Source: Polynucleobacter sp. AP-Kaivos-20-H2
Lineage (GTDB): Bacteria; Pseudomonadota; Gammaproteobacteria; Burkholderiales; Burkholderiaceae
Length of the DNA stretch: 64,000 bases
Direction of reading: 5' to 3'
Assembly: GCF_018882215.1 (NCBI RefSeq)
Contig: NZ_JACVOX010000001.1
Location: 667,902 to 731,901, forward strand
Part shown: positions 13,085 through 21,465 of the stretch, one piece after another
Layout: each line of letters opens with the position of its first letter
How positions within the stretch are numbered: the stretch's first letter is position 1
Position numbers and translations under genes: made by a program
Notes under the pieces: generated by a model
Told to the model about the DNA's origin: nothing
Databases searched by the model: none
The model's input: the letters and a program-made list of their open reading frames with translations, nothing else

Positions 13085-13090
13085 CATTAT
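13085..13090 (-). promoter_or_regulatory. TATAAT -10 candidate upstream of scpB
   Basis: A perfect TATAAT hexamer on the minus strand in the 224-base gap between scpB and the divergent patatin gene. No good -35 hexamer was found at 16-18 bases. The rest of the gap holds only a short imperfect inverted repeat near 13053-13073. Confidence 0.3.
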
Positions 13091-13153
13091 AAGGTAGGCT
13101 CAATACAATAGCCACATGCACAAGAATTCCACCAACCCCCTTTATCCACACCT

Positions 13154-14038
13154 ATGGCCATCTATTCCTTAGAGCGCCGTCGACTCCTCGGCCTTGGAAT
13201 TGGCATGGGCGCCCTCCTTGGAGGCGTAGGTTTGAGCTCTTGCAGCCTTGTTGGGAGTAAAAAGCCTGTAGTTGGCCTAGTTCTAGGCGCTGGAGCAGCT
13301 CGAGGTTTTGCTCACGTGGGCGTCATCAAGGCATTAGAAGCCCAAGGCATCAGACCCGATATTGTTGTTGGCAGTAGCGCTGGCAGCGTGATTGCCACCC
13401 TACTCGCATCAGGTGCTACTGGGAATGATCTCAATCGCTTAGCCCTCAATCTAGATGAGGCCACGATTGCCGACTGGGGCCTCCCTTTTACCGGCCGATT
13501 TGGTGGGCTCATCAAGGGTGATGCTCTGCAAAATATGGTGAACCGAGAAGTGCAAAACAAATCGATTGAACAAATGCGCATCCCCTTAGGAATTGTTGCT
13601 ACTGAATTGCAATCTGGTCAAGGGGTTCTATTTAGAACAGGCAATACCGGTTTAGCCGTTCGCGCATCTTGCAGCGTACCCGGAGTATTTCAGCCGGCAG
13701 TGATCAGCGGTAAAGAATATGTCGATGGTGGTTTAGTAGCGCCAGTACCAGTCAGCTATGCGAGACAGATGGGGGCAACCTTAGTCATTGCAGTAAATAT
13801 TTCTTCCGAGCCGGTTCATCAAGATGCCAGCGGAACCTTAGGTGTTTTGCAGCAAACTATTTCTATCATGCAGAGAAGTATCAATCAATATGAACTCAAG
13901 AGTGCTGATATCGTGATTCAGCCGCAGTTAAAGCAAATGGGTAGCGGTGATTTCAAATCCAGAAATGCCGCCATACTAGCTGGAGAAGCTGCGGCACAAG
14001 AGCAAATGGGCTTGATTAAAGAGAAGCTCAAGGGCTAG
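13154..14038 (+). CDS. Patatin-like phospholipase, predicted lipoprotein (RssA-like)
   Basis: 294 residues. Patatin family proteins are Ser-Asp dyad lipid acyl hydrolases. The oxyanion segment GAGAARGFAHVG (45-56), the nucleophile elbow GSSAG (Ser75) and the DGG motif (Asp190) are all present, so the enzyme should be active. The N-terminus has an arginine-rich start (RRR at 8-10), a hydrophobic stretch and a lipobox-like LSSC with Cys30, suggesting export and lipidation, perhaps by the Tat route. It is thus probably anchored in the cell envelope. It is followed after 43 bases by a small gene in the same direction. The physiological substrate is unknown. Confidence 0.85.
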   Translation: MAIYSLERRRLLGLGIGMGALLGGVGLSSCSLVGSKKPVVGLVLGAGAARGFAHVGVIKALEAQGIRPDIVVGSSAGSVIATLLASGATGNDLNRLALNLDEATIADWGLPFTGRFGGLIKGDALQNMVNREVQNKSIEQMRIPLGIVATELQSGQGVLFRTGNTGLAVRASCSVPGVFQPAVISGKEYVDGGLVAPVPVSYARQMGATLVIAVNISSEPVHQDASGTLGVLQQTISIMQRSINQYELKSADIVIQPQLKQMGSGDFKSRNAAILAGEAAAQEQMGLIKEKLKG

Positions 14039-14081
14039 GCTCTTAATCCCAATTTCACAAAGGATCTGGTAAAGGAGAAAG

Positions 14082-14243
14082 ATGCCAATGAATCAAAAAG
14101 TTAAAAAGAGTCAAGATGATTTTATCTGGACTCCGCCTGAGTTAAAGGCGTCCAAGGGGATTGATTCGCTTCCGAAGTCGCTACAGGAAAAACTTTCTGC
14201 CCGAAATATCAAGTTGCGGCATGAGAAGTTGAAACAGCCCTAA
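14082..14243 (+). CDS. Small basic protein of unknown function, 53 residues
   Basis: An ATG at 14082 is preceded by a good AAGGAG ribosome binding site (about 14072-14077). The reading frame gives a 53-residue basic protein with a DDFIWTPPELKASKGIDSLP segment and a lysine-rich C-terminus. A second in-frame ATG two codons later is an alternative start. The stop codon directly abuts the stop of the converging NlpC/P60 gene. It follows the patatin gene closely and may share its transcript. I do not recognise the family. The clear ribosome binding site and the fit between genes support it as real; function cannot be inferred. Confidence 0.6.
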   Translation: MPMNQKVKKSQDDFIWTPPELKASKGIDSLPKSLQEKLSARNIKLRHEKLKQP

Positions 14244-14891
14244 TTAAAGGCTGCGTGATTTACGCTTGAGATTTTTGACTTCGTTAAGCAGCTCTTGACG
14301 CTCAGAGTCATCGAGATTGTCGCTACCGTCTAAACGACGTGCTCCGTCAAAACGTTTATCCCAGTAGAGACTGCCTAGATCATCCACTCGAACATTGGTG
14401 CCTTTAGAAGGCGAGTGAATAAATTTGTTATCGCCCACATAAATTCCGACGTGAGAAAAAGTAAGGCGCATCGTATTAAAAAATACAAGATCTCCTGGCT
14501 GCAATTCTTCACGGGTAATCGGTTTACCAACACGGCTCATTTGCGTTGATTTGCGTGGCAATAAGAATCCCAGCTTATCTTTAAAGACATAGCCAACAAA
14601 GCTACTGCCATCTAATCCAGACTGCGGTAATTCTGTATCCCAGCGATAGCGCACGCCAATGACTTCCATAGCGCGGTTAATTAATTCCTCTGATTTGCCA
14701 GTCACGGTATCGGCCAAGCGGTCTGATACTCGGGCAATGTAGGAGCGCCCTGCTTGGAACATGCTTTCTTTGGGAACTACGGCATCTGCAGATGCCTCTA
14801 CCGCCGCATCAACCGCATAGGCAGATACAGAGATGATGGCGCCTAAACCTAGGCCCAGCAGTTTTAAAAGGAGTGCTTTTTTCAGTGACAT
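14244..14891 (-). CDS. NlpC/P60-fold secreted protein lacking the catalytic cysteine
   Basis: 215 residues with an N-terminal signal peptide (hydrophobic 6-26) and an NlpC/P60 domain (about 68-190). Active members cleave peptidoglycan stem peptides with a Cys in a D-C-S-G-F-V motif. Here the aligned segment reads DGSSFVGYVF (94-103), so Gly95 replaces the Cys, while the motif surroundings, His147 (FSHVGIYVGD) and His159 are kept. The nucleotides at this site (GGC AGT AGC) show it is not a single-base frameshift. The protein is thus probably a non-catalytic binding or regulatory version, unless a neighbouring Ser is used. The C-terminus is a charged helix. It converges with the small gene at 14082-14243. 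Confidence 0.8.
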   Translation of the reverse strand: MSLKKALLLKLLGLGLGAIISVSAYAVDAAVEASADAVVPKESMFQAGRSYIARVSDRLADTVTGKSEELINRAMEVIGVRYRWDTELPQSGLDGSSFVGYVFKDKLGFLLPRKSTQMSRVGKPITREELQPGDLVFFNTMRLTFSHVGIYVGDNKFIHSPSKGTNVRVDDLGSLYWDKRFDGARRLDGSDNLDDSERQELLNEVKNLKRKSRSL

Positions 14892-15028
14892 CTAATCAGT
14901 TTAACAAAGAACCCTTAATTAACCAAGTTTTGAGTCTAAGCTTAAGTCTTTGTTTATAAACATAAATTTGCTTTAAATCAGGGCAAATGCACCAAATTAG
15001 CCCATTCAAGGGGGTTTTGATCCGCCAT

Positions 15029-16666
15029 CTAAGTCAGCTCTGCAGCCGCAAATAGCTCCCTGGTATAGGTCTGACGGGGATGCTTAATGAGGGTTTCGGT
15101 ATCGCCAAATTCCACTACCTTACCCCCCTTGAGAACCATCACTTCGTGAGACATTGCTCGAATCACCGCCAGATCGTGACTAATCATGAGATAGGCCAAG
15201 TTGTACTTTTTCTGCAGCTCGGTCAATAAGGCAAGCACCTGCTTTTGAATAGAGACATCCAATGCTGAGGTGGGCTCATCTAATACCAAAATTTGTGGGC
15301 GCAAAATTAAGGCACGCGCAATCGCAATTCTTTGGCGCTGCCCTCCAGAAAATTCATGGGGGTAGCGCAATAGCGCAGAACGATCTAAACCCACTTCTTT
15401 GAGCATATCCACTACACGTGTCTCACGTTCTGCAGTAGACAGTTTCGGAAAATGCACATCCAAGCCCTCAGAAATAATCTGCAATACGTTCATGCGCGGT
15501 GACAGCGAGCCAAAGGGATCCTGAAAGATCACCTGCAAGCTAGAACGCATCGCACGTCGCTCAATAGGCTTGAGTGTTTGCCAATCGCTGCCAAGCACAT
15601 CAACATTGCCAGTCACTTCTGCCATTGAATCACCCAGCAAACCGAGCACAGCCATACCTAGAGTGGTTTTGCCAGAGCCTGATTCGCCAATGACACCGAT
15701 AGTCTGACCTTGCTTTAATGCAAAGCTGACTTTTTTCAACACTTTATGTGATGGCGCTTTTTTAAACCAAGAGACTGACTCTGCGCTCGGGTAAGCAACC
15801 GATAGATCCTCTGTTTTCAACAACACTGGAGCTAATGGCATCAAAGGTGCCAGGTCACGTACCGGTTCACTATTAACCAAGGCGCGCGTATAAGGATCCT
15901 CTGGGTGTTCAAACACTTGTTTGGTTGGCCCAGCCTCCATCAAGTTACCTTGATTGAGCACAGCTACACGTTGTGCAAAATGCTTCACCAAATTGAGATC
16001 ATGGGTGATCAACAGAATGCCCATACCACCATGATCTTTGGATTCCTCTTGGAGCTCTTTGAGTAAATCCAAGATTTGCAAACGCAAACTCACATCTAAA
16101 GCTGTCGTAGGCTCATCGGCAATCAGTAGTCGTGGCTTACACGCCAAAGCCATCGCAATCATGGCGCGCTGTCTTTGGCCGCCCGAGAGTTGATGTGGAT
16201 AAGAATGAAAGCGGCGCTCAGGCTCAGGTATTCCCGTCTTACGAAGCAAATCAATTGCGGCATCAATCGAATCCGCTTTAGATATCAAAGGTTGATAGAT
16301 CTGCACTGCTTCAATAATTTGATTGCCCACAGTAAAGAGCGGGTTCAAGGCCGTCATCGGCTCCTGAAACACCATCGCAATTTCGCGACCACGAATCTCC
16401 CGAATATCTTGGATAGACATCGAGAGCAAGTCTACTGTGCCCTTCCCATCTTTTTTATTCCACAGAATCTTTCCAGAGACTTTGGCGCCCTCGGGCTCTA
16501 AACGTAATGGCGCCAATGCAGTCAGCGTCTTACCTGAGCCGGATTCCCCAACCAATGCCACACGCTCACCAATGCCGATTTCTAAATCAAGATGATTGAC
16601 CGCAAACTTTTCACGGCGACCCGTTCCAAATGAAATGCACAGATCCTCATAACGAAGCAAACTCAT
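15029..16666 (-). CDS. yejF: Peptide ABC transporter, fused double ATPase (YejF-like)
   Basis: 545 residues with two complete ABC ATPase domains. The first has Walker A GESGSGKT (about 38-45) and signature LSGGQRQR; the second has another GESGSGKT (about 309-316) and a FSGGQRQRIAIARAL signature. Each is followed by an LIADEP or LVLDEP Walker B. This single-chain arrangement is typical of YejF, the energising subunit of the Yej oligopeptide importer. The start overlaps the yejE-like permease stop by 4 bases (ATGA), indicating coupling. The gene is the last of a yejA-yejB-yejE-yejF order on the minus strand. Confidence 0.93.
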   Translation of the reverse strand: MSLLRYEDLCISFGTGRREKFAVNHLDLEIGIGERVALVGESGSGKTLTALAPLRLEPEGAKVSGKILWNKKDGKGTVDLLSMSIQDIREIRGREIAMVFQEPMTALNPLFTVGNQIIEAVQIYQPLISKADSIDAAIDLLRKTGIPEPERRFHSYPHQLSGGQRQRAMIAMALACKPRLLIADEPTTALDVSLRLQILDLLKELQEESKDHGGMGILLITHDLNLVKHFAQRVAVLNQGNLMEAGPTKQVFEHPEDPYTRALVNSEPVRDLAPLMPLAPVLLKTEDLSVAYPSAESVSWFKKAPSHKVLKKVSFALKQGQTIGVIGESGSGKTTLGMAVLGLLGDSMAEVTGNVDVLGSDWQTLKPIERRAMRSSLQVIFQDPFGSLSPRMNVLQIISEGLDVHFPKLSTAERETRVVDMLKEVGLDRSALLRYPHEFSGGQRQRIAIARALILRPQILVLDEPTSALDVSIQKQVLALLTELQKKYNLAYLMISHDLAVIRAMSHEVMVLKGGKVVEFGDTETLIKHPRQTYTRELFAAAELT

Positions 16667-17688
16667 GAGCGACCTCCGCTCATTACGCCAGCCTTACGAG
16701 AATCAAAAGCATTACGCAATGCTTCACCCATAAAAGTTAATAGCAACAGAGTTGCCACCAAGACAACAAAGGTTGAGAGAGAGATCCACCAGGCATCAAG
16801 ATTGCTTTTACCTTGAGAGAGTAGTTCGCCTAAGCTTGGAGTGCCCGGGGGTACACCCAAGCCTAAAAAGTCCAAACTGGTTAAGGACAAAATGGCGGCA
16901 CTCATGCGAAATGGCAAAAAGGTAATCACTGGCGTCAAACTATTAGGAAGGATGTGACGCCACATGATTTGTAAATTGGTTAAACCCAATGCTCTTGCTG
17001 CACGCACATATTCCAGAGCGCGATTACGAAAAAACTCAGCCCGGACGTAATCCGAGAGGCCCATCCAACCAAAAGCGGCCAACAAAATAATCAGTAGGGA
17101 AACGCTAGGATTAAAGATCGAGGCAAAAATAATGAGCAAGTATAACTCTGGCATAGCTGACCAGATTTCTATGAGGCGCTGCGAGACTAAGTCAAACTTA
17201 CCTCCAAAGAAGCCCATTAAAGATCCAGTGATGATGCCCACACTCACGCCAACAATCGTTAGTGCAAGACCAAAAAGAATAGATAAGCGGAAACCATAGA
17301 TCAGGCGAGCCAAAACATCGCGCCCACGATCATCGGTCCCTAACCAGTTCTCCCATGAAGGTGGCGCTGGATTAGGTACTTGTGAAAAATAATTGAGCGT
17401 CTCATAGCTATAGTGAATCGGCGGGTAGATTGCCCAGTTTCCATTACTGGTAATGTTCTGACGAATATCGGGATCTAAGAAATCAGTTGGAGTCGCAAAG
17501 TCACCACCAAAGACAGTTTCTGGCTGACTCTTCACAATCGGAAAATAGAAATGGCCTTCATAGCGCACCACCAAAGGCTTGTCATTCGCAATCAATTCAG
17601 CACACATCGATAAACCAAACAGGACCATGAAGATCCACAGGCTTGCATACCCCATGCGACTATTCTTGAAGCGCTGCCAACGACTCAT
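16663..17688 (-). CDS. yejE: Peptide ABC transporter permease (YejE-like)
   Basis: 341 residues from the ATG at 17688. The frame extends upstream to 17739, but 17688 is preferred: an AGGAGG ribosome binding site stands just before it, the ATG overlaps the preceding permease stop (ATGA), and the protein then begins with the MSRWQRFKNSRMGYASLWIF sequence expected of the family. It has an N-terminal membrane helix, a periplasmic loop and five further helices of the BPD_transp_1 type with the EYVRAARALGLTNLQIMWRH coupling motif. It forms the inner-membrane channel together with the YejB-like subunit. Confidence 0.93.
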   Translation of the reverse strand: MSRWQRFKNSRMGYASLWIFMVLFGLSMCAELIANDKPLVVRYEGHFYFPIVKSQPETVFGGDFATPTDFLDPDIRQNITSNGNWAIYPPIHYSYETLNYFSQVPNPAPPSWENWLGTDDRGRDVLARLIYGFRLSILFGLALTIVGVSVGIITGSLMGFFGGKFDLVSQRLIEIWSAMPELYLLIIFASIFNPSVSLLIILLAAFGWMGLSDYVRAEFFRNRALEYVRAARALGLTNLQIMWRHILPNSLTPVITFLPFRMSAAILSLTSLDFLGLGVPPGTPSLGELLSQGKSNLDAWWISLSTFVVLVATLLLLTFMGEALRNAFDSRKAGVMSGGRS

Positions 17689-18761
17689 GAGCCGCCTCCT
17701 GCACCAAATTGAATACGTGGGTCCACATAAACATAGCAAAGATCCGAGATTAACTTGGTGAATAAGCCAATGAGAGTGAATAAGTACAGAGTGCCAAAGA
17801 CCACCGGATAGTCACGTCGCATCACGGATTCATATGAAAGTAAGCCAAGCCCGTCTAATGAGAACAGCGTTTCAATTAAAAGCGAGCCAGTAAAAAATGC
17901 ACCGATAAATGCAGCCGGGAATCCTGTCACTAAAGGCAAGAGTGCGTTACGGAATACATGCTTCCATAGCACTTGCTTTTCAGTAAGCCCCTTTGCGCGC
18001 GCAGTCAAAACATACTGCTTACGAATTTCTTCCAAAAAGGAATTTTTAGTCAACATGGTTACTACGGCAAAGCTACCTAAAACAGAGGCGGTAATCGGCA
18101 ACACTAAATGCCACAAGTAATCCATGATCTTGCCAAGCAAACTCAGATCACTCCAATTATCCGAAGTAAGGCCTCGTAGCGGAAAAAGTTGCAAGAAACT
18201 ACCTCCGCCAAAAAGCACCAGCAATAAGACACCCAATACAAAACCAGGAATCGCATAACCCACTAAGATCATGCTGCTGGTGACGGCATCAAAACGTGAA
18301 CCATCGCGTACTGCTTTGGCTATTCCTAAGGGTATGGAAACTAAATACGTAATGAAGAAGGTCCACAGTCCGATGCTGATCGAGACTGGCAACTTAGAGA
18401 CCACTAAAGTCCAAACGCTTTCGTGTTGGTAATAGCTTTCACCTAAGTCAAATCTGGCAAAGCGGCCTAACATCATGAAATAGCGTTCAAGAGGTGGCTT
18501 ATCGAAACCATATAATGCTTTCACTTCCTCTAAACGCTGTGCATCGACACCTTGACGGCCGCGATAGGTTGATCCGGATCCGGAGGACTCGGAGCCGCCT
18601 GTTGCAGCACCACCCTTCCCTTTTAACTCCAATACCATTTGCTCTACTGGACCACCTGGAACAAATTGCACTACTGCAAAGGTAAGAGTTAGCACCCCCA
18701 AGATTGTCGGAATCATCAAGAGCAAACGTTTAAAAATGTAAGCGCGCATTTGACCTTGCAT
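17685..18761 (-). CDS. yejB: Peptide ABC transporter permease (YejB-like)
   Basis: 358 residues. An N-terminal membrane helix (about 8-30), a periplasmic segment and five to six C-terminal helices carry the coupling motif YVLTARAKGLTEKQVLWKHV, typical of dipeptide/oligopeptide importer permeases. The Gly/Ser-rich stretch near 50-65 is a loop. Its ATG overlaps the yejA-like stop in a TAATG arrangement, and its own stop overlaps the next permease start. It is thus the second gene of a tightly coupled four-gene operon. Confidence 0.93.
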   Translation of the reverse strand: MQGQMRAYIFKRLLLMIPTILGVLTLTFAVVQFVPGGPVEQMVLELKGKGGAATGGSESSGSGSTYRGRQGVDAQRLEEVKALYGFDKPPLERYFMMLGRFARFDLGESYYQHESVWTLVVSKLPVSISIGLWTFFITYLVSIPLGIAKAVRDGSRFDAVTSSMILVGYAIPGFVLGVLLLVLFGGGSFLQLFPLRGLTSDNWSDLSLLGKIMDYLWHLVLPITASVLGSFAVVTMLTKNSFLEEIRKQYVLTARAKGLTEKQVLWKHVFRNALLPLVTGFPAAFIGAFFTGSLLIETLFSLDGLGLLSYESVMRRDYPVVFGTLYLFTLIGLFTKLISDLCYVYVDPRIQFGAGGGS

Positions 18762-20629
18762 TATTTAGCCTCTTCTTTCCACCAGTTTTGCATGATCCAT
18801 GCCTCGGCTGAGTAATACAAAGGAGGTTCTGGATAACGCATCTCGTGGCGGAAGGCAACGCGATGGGTTGGGTTGTACCACTGCGGCACAACGTAATAAC
18901 TATTCCACAGAACTCTATCTAGGGCTCTCGTTGCAGTTCTTAACTGTTCCCGATTTTGTGCTTTGGTAATTTCATCAATCAAAGCATCCACCACGGGAGA
19001 TTGCACACCAATCACATTATCAGAGCCTTTTTCTTTGGCAGCCTGACTGCCAAAGCGGTCCCAGAGTTCATTGCCTGGATTTTGAGAGTCCTGAAATCTG
19101 ACGGTGGTCATATCAAAATCGTATTCATTCATGCGCTTTTGATGCAAAGCAAAATCGCTGGTCCGAATATCTACTTGTACTCCCAGCTTTTCTAAGTTGC
19201 GTACATAAGCAGAAATCACTCTCAAGAAGAACCCGCCATCCTCCACAATCTCAAAACGAAATGGCTCACCCTTTTCATTGCGCAATGCACCGTCACGATA
19301 TTGCCAGCCCGCATGAAGAAGGAGCTCACGGGCTTTCTTTAAATTCTGGCGTAGGCTGCCAGGAGGCTGGGTTGATGGCGCCGCAGGCATTGGGCCAAAG
19401 ACGGCATCTGGAACCCACTGTGGGTATTTTGCTTTTAAGGGCTTGAGTAGCTTTAACTCTGACTCTGTAGGTTTGCGAGGACCATCAAAGTTGGCACTCA
19501 AATCACTGTTGGTGAAATAACTATTGATACGGCTGTACTGATCAAAAAATATTTGGCGATTGAGCCATTCAAAATCAAGCGCATAGCCTAAGGCTTCACG
19601 CACACGCGCATCTTTAAAAATAGGACGTCGCACATTCATTGCGAAACCTTGCATGCCAGCGCCATTGTGATTTAGGAATGCTTTCTTTAAGAGAACACCT
19701 TGATCAAACTTAGAGCCCACATACCCTTTAGCCCAAATCTTGGCGCGATACTCAACCAGAGCATCAAACTCCCCCGCTTTAAAGGCTTCCAGCCTAACAG
19801 CATCATCGCTGTAAAGCTTATAAAGGACTCGATCAAAGTTATAAAAGCCAACGCGGATATTTAAGGGTTTTCCGAGTTGATCAGCCCAATAGTTTGGGTT
19901 CTTTTTAAAAACAATCGATTTACCTGCTTTGAAAGATTCAATCAAATAAGGCCCGCTACCAATTGGAGTTTCAAAAGCGAGCTTCTCAAATGGAATCACC
20001 GTTCCATCTGCTTGCTTACCCCAGTTCCGTGAGAACACTGGAAATGTTCCTGCCAGGATGGGTAGTTCAGTGTTGTCATTCTTAAAGTCGAAGCGAATAG
20101 ACCGATCAGATAAAACAACTGCCTCTTTAATATCGGCAAATGTAGTTTTATAACGCGGGTGCGCTTTACCGCTCATCAAGGTATCAAAACTATATTTAAC
20201 GTCAGCAGCCAAGACTGGGCTACCATCTGAAAATTTTGCCTCAGATCGAAGATGGAAGGTGGCCGACTTGTGATCTTTGGCTACCTGAATATCGTCTGCC
20301 AATAAACCGTAAATACTAGAGACCTCATCAGCACTTCCTTCGGCCAATGACTCAAACATCAATTCAATACCAGGAGCGGTGATACCTCTCAGGGTAAATG
20401 GATTGAATTTATCAAAGCTCGTTCTTTGCCCTGGGTTTGGCAAGACCAGGGTTCCACCCCGGGGGGCATTGGGATTAACGTAATCAAAATGGGTAAATCC
20501 ATCAGGATATTTAGGCTTGCCGTATTGTGCAATCCCTTGTTCCGCAAGAGCTATATTGGCCCCTAGCCCCGCCAGCAGGGCTAGCAGCAAGAAATAGGCA
20601 ATTTGTCGAATGGGCTTTAAGGTGGGCAT
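18761..20629 (-). CDS. yejA: Periplasmic peptide-binding protein (YejA-like, SBP family 5)
   Basis: 622 residues with an N-terminal signal peptide (cleavage likely after ALA near 28). The mature part starts with GIAQYGKPKYPDGFTHFDYV, typical of YejA, and has the family 5 solute-binding pattern with FSDGSPVLAADVKYSFD and FAMNVRRPIFKDARVREALGYA. In other bacteria the Yej system imports peptides, including microcin C; the ligand here is inferred only as short peptides. Only about 50 bases separate it from the divergent fabI gene, so the promoters are compact and may overlap. Confidence 0.93.
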   Translation of the reverse strand: MPTLKPIRQIAYFLLLALLAGLGANIALAEQGIAQYGKPKYPDGFTHFDYVNPNAPRGGTLVLPNPGQRTSFDKFNPFTLRGITAPGIELMFESLAEGSADEVSSIYGLLADDIQVAKDHKSATFHLRSEAKFSDGSPVLAADVKYSFDTLMSGKAHPRYKTTFADIKEAVVLSDRSIRFDFKNDNTELPILAGTFPVFSRNWGKQADGTVIPFEKLAFETPIGSGPYLIESFKAGKSIVFKKNPNYWADQLGKPLNIRVGFYNFDRVLYKLYSDDAVRLEAFKAGEFDALVEYRAKIWAKGYVGSKFDQGVLLKKAFLNHNGAGMQGFAMNVRRPIFKDARVREALGYALDFEWLNRQIFFDQYSRINSYFTNSDLSANFDGPRKPTESELKLLKPLKAKYPQWVPDAVFGPMPAAPSTQPPGSLRQNLKKARELLLHAGWQYRDGALRNEKGEPFRFEIVEDGGFFLRVISAYVRNLEKLGVQVDIRTSDFALHQKRMNEYDFDMTTVRFQDSQNPGNELWDRFGSQAAKEKGSDNVIGVQSPVVDALIDEITKAQNREQLRTATRALDRVLWNSYYVVPQWYNPTHRVAFRHEMRYPEPPLYYSAEAWIMQNWWKEEAK

Positions 20630-20679
20630 ATATGCAACAATTGTAGATAGCTAATCATATTTGAAGTAAAGGACACAAC

Positions 20680-21465
20680 ATGGGCTTTCTCACCGGCAAA
20701 AAAATCCTCATTACCGGCCTCCTCTCTAACCGTTCCATTGCCTATGGCATAGCCAAGGCCTGCCACCGTGAAGGTGCCGAACTAGCCCTTACTTATGTGG
20801 GCGAGCGCTTCAAGGACCGTATTGTTGATTTTGCAAAAGAATTCAATACCGAACTCATTTTTGACTGCGATGTGGGTAGCGACGAGCAAATCAGCGCCCT
20901 TTTTAAGGATTTAGCTAAATCCTGGCCCCAGTTTGATGGTTTTGTACATGCCATCGGCTTTGCGCCACGCGAGGCAATTGCTGGCGATTTCTTGGAAGGT
21001 CTTTCTCGTGAAGGCTTCAAGATTGCTCACGATATTTCTGCTTACAGCTTCCCAGCAATGGCAAAAGAAGCGCTCCCGATGTTGCGTGACAAATCTTCAT
21101 TGCTCACATTGACTTATTTAGGATCCATGAAGAATGTTCCTAACTACAACACTATGGGTTTAGCAAAAGCATCGCTTGAAGCATCTGTTCGCTACCTCGC
21201 TGGCTCAGTTGGTCCTAAAGGCATTCGCGCTAACGGCATCTCTGCTGGCCCAATTAAAACTTTGGCTGCATCTGGCATTAAAGGCTTTGGCAAGATTTTG
21301 CAAGCGGTTGAGGAAACAGCTCCACTGCGTCGTAATGTGACGATTGATGATGTGGGCAATACTGCTGCATTCTTATTATCTGACTTAGCCAATGGCATCA
21401 CTGCTGAAATCATTTACGTTGATAACGGCTTTAGCCAAGTGGTTGGCGGAATGGATGAAGTTTGA
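20680..21465 (+). CDS. fabI: Enoyl-[acyl-carrier-protein] reductase (NADH) FabI
   Basis: 261 residues, the normal length. FabI reduces trans-2-enoyl-ACP in the last step of each fatty acid elongation cycle. The cofactor segment GLLSNRSIAYGIA (14-26) and catalytic Tyr156 and Lys163 (YNTMGLAK) are present at the same residue numbers as in the Escherichia coli enzyme. The SAGPIKTLAASGI substrate-loop sequence follows. The gene starts 50 bases from the divergent yejA, and its stop overlaps the TTG start of chrA. Identification is secure. Confidence 0.97.
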   Translation: MGFLTGKKILITGLLSNRSIAYGIAKACHREGAELALTYVGERFKDRIVDFAKEFNTELIFDCDVGSDEQISALFKDLAKSWPQFDGFVHAIGFAPREAIAGDFLEGLSREGFKIAHDISAYSFPAMAKEALPMLRDKSSLLTLTYLGSMKNVPNYNTMGLAKASLEASVRYLAGSVGPKGIRANGISAGPIKTLAASGIKGFGKILQAVEETAPLRRNVTIDDVGNTAAFLLSDLANGITAEIIYVDNGFSQVVGGMDEV

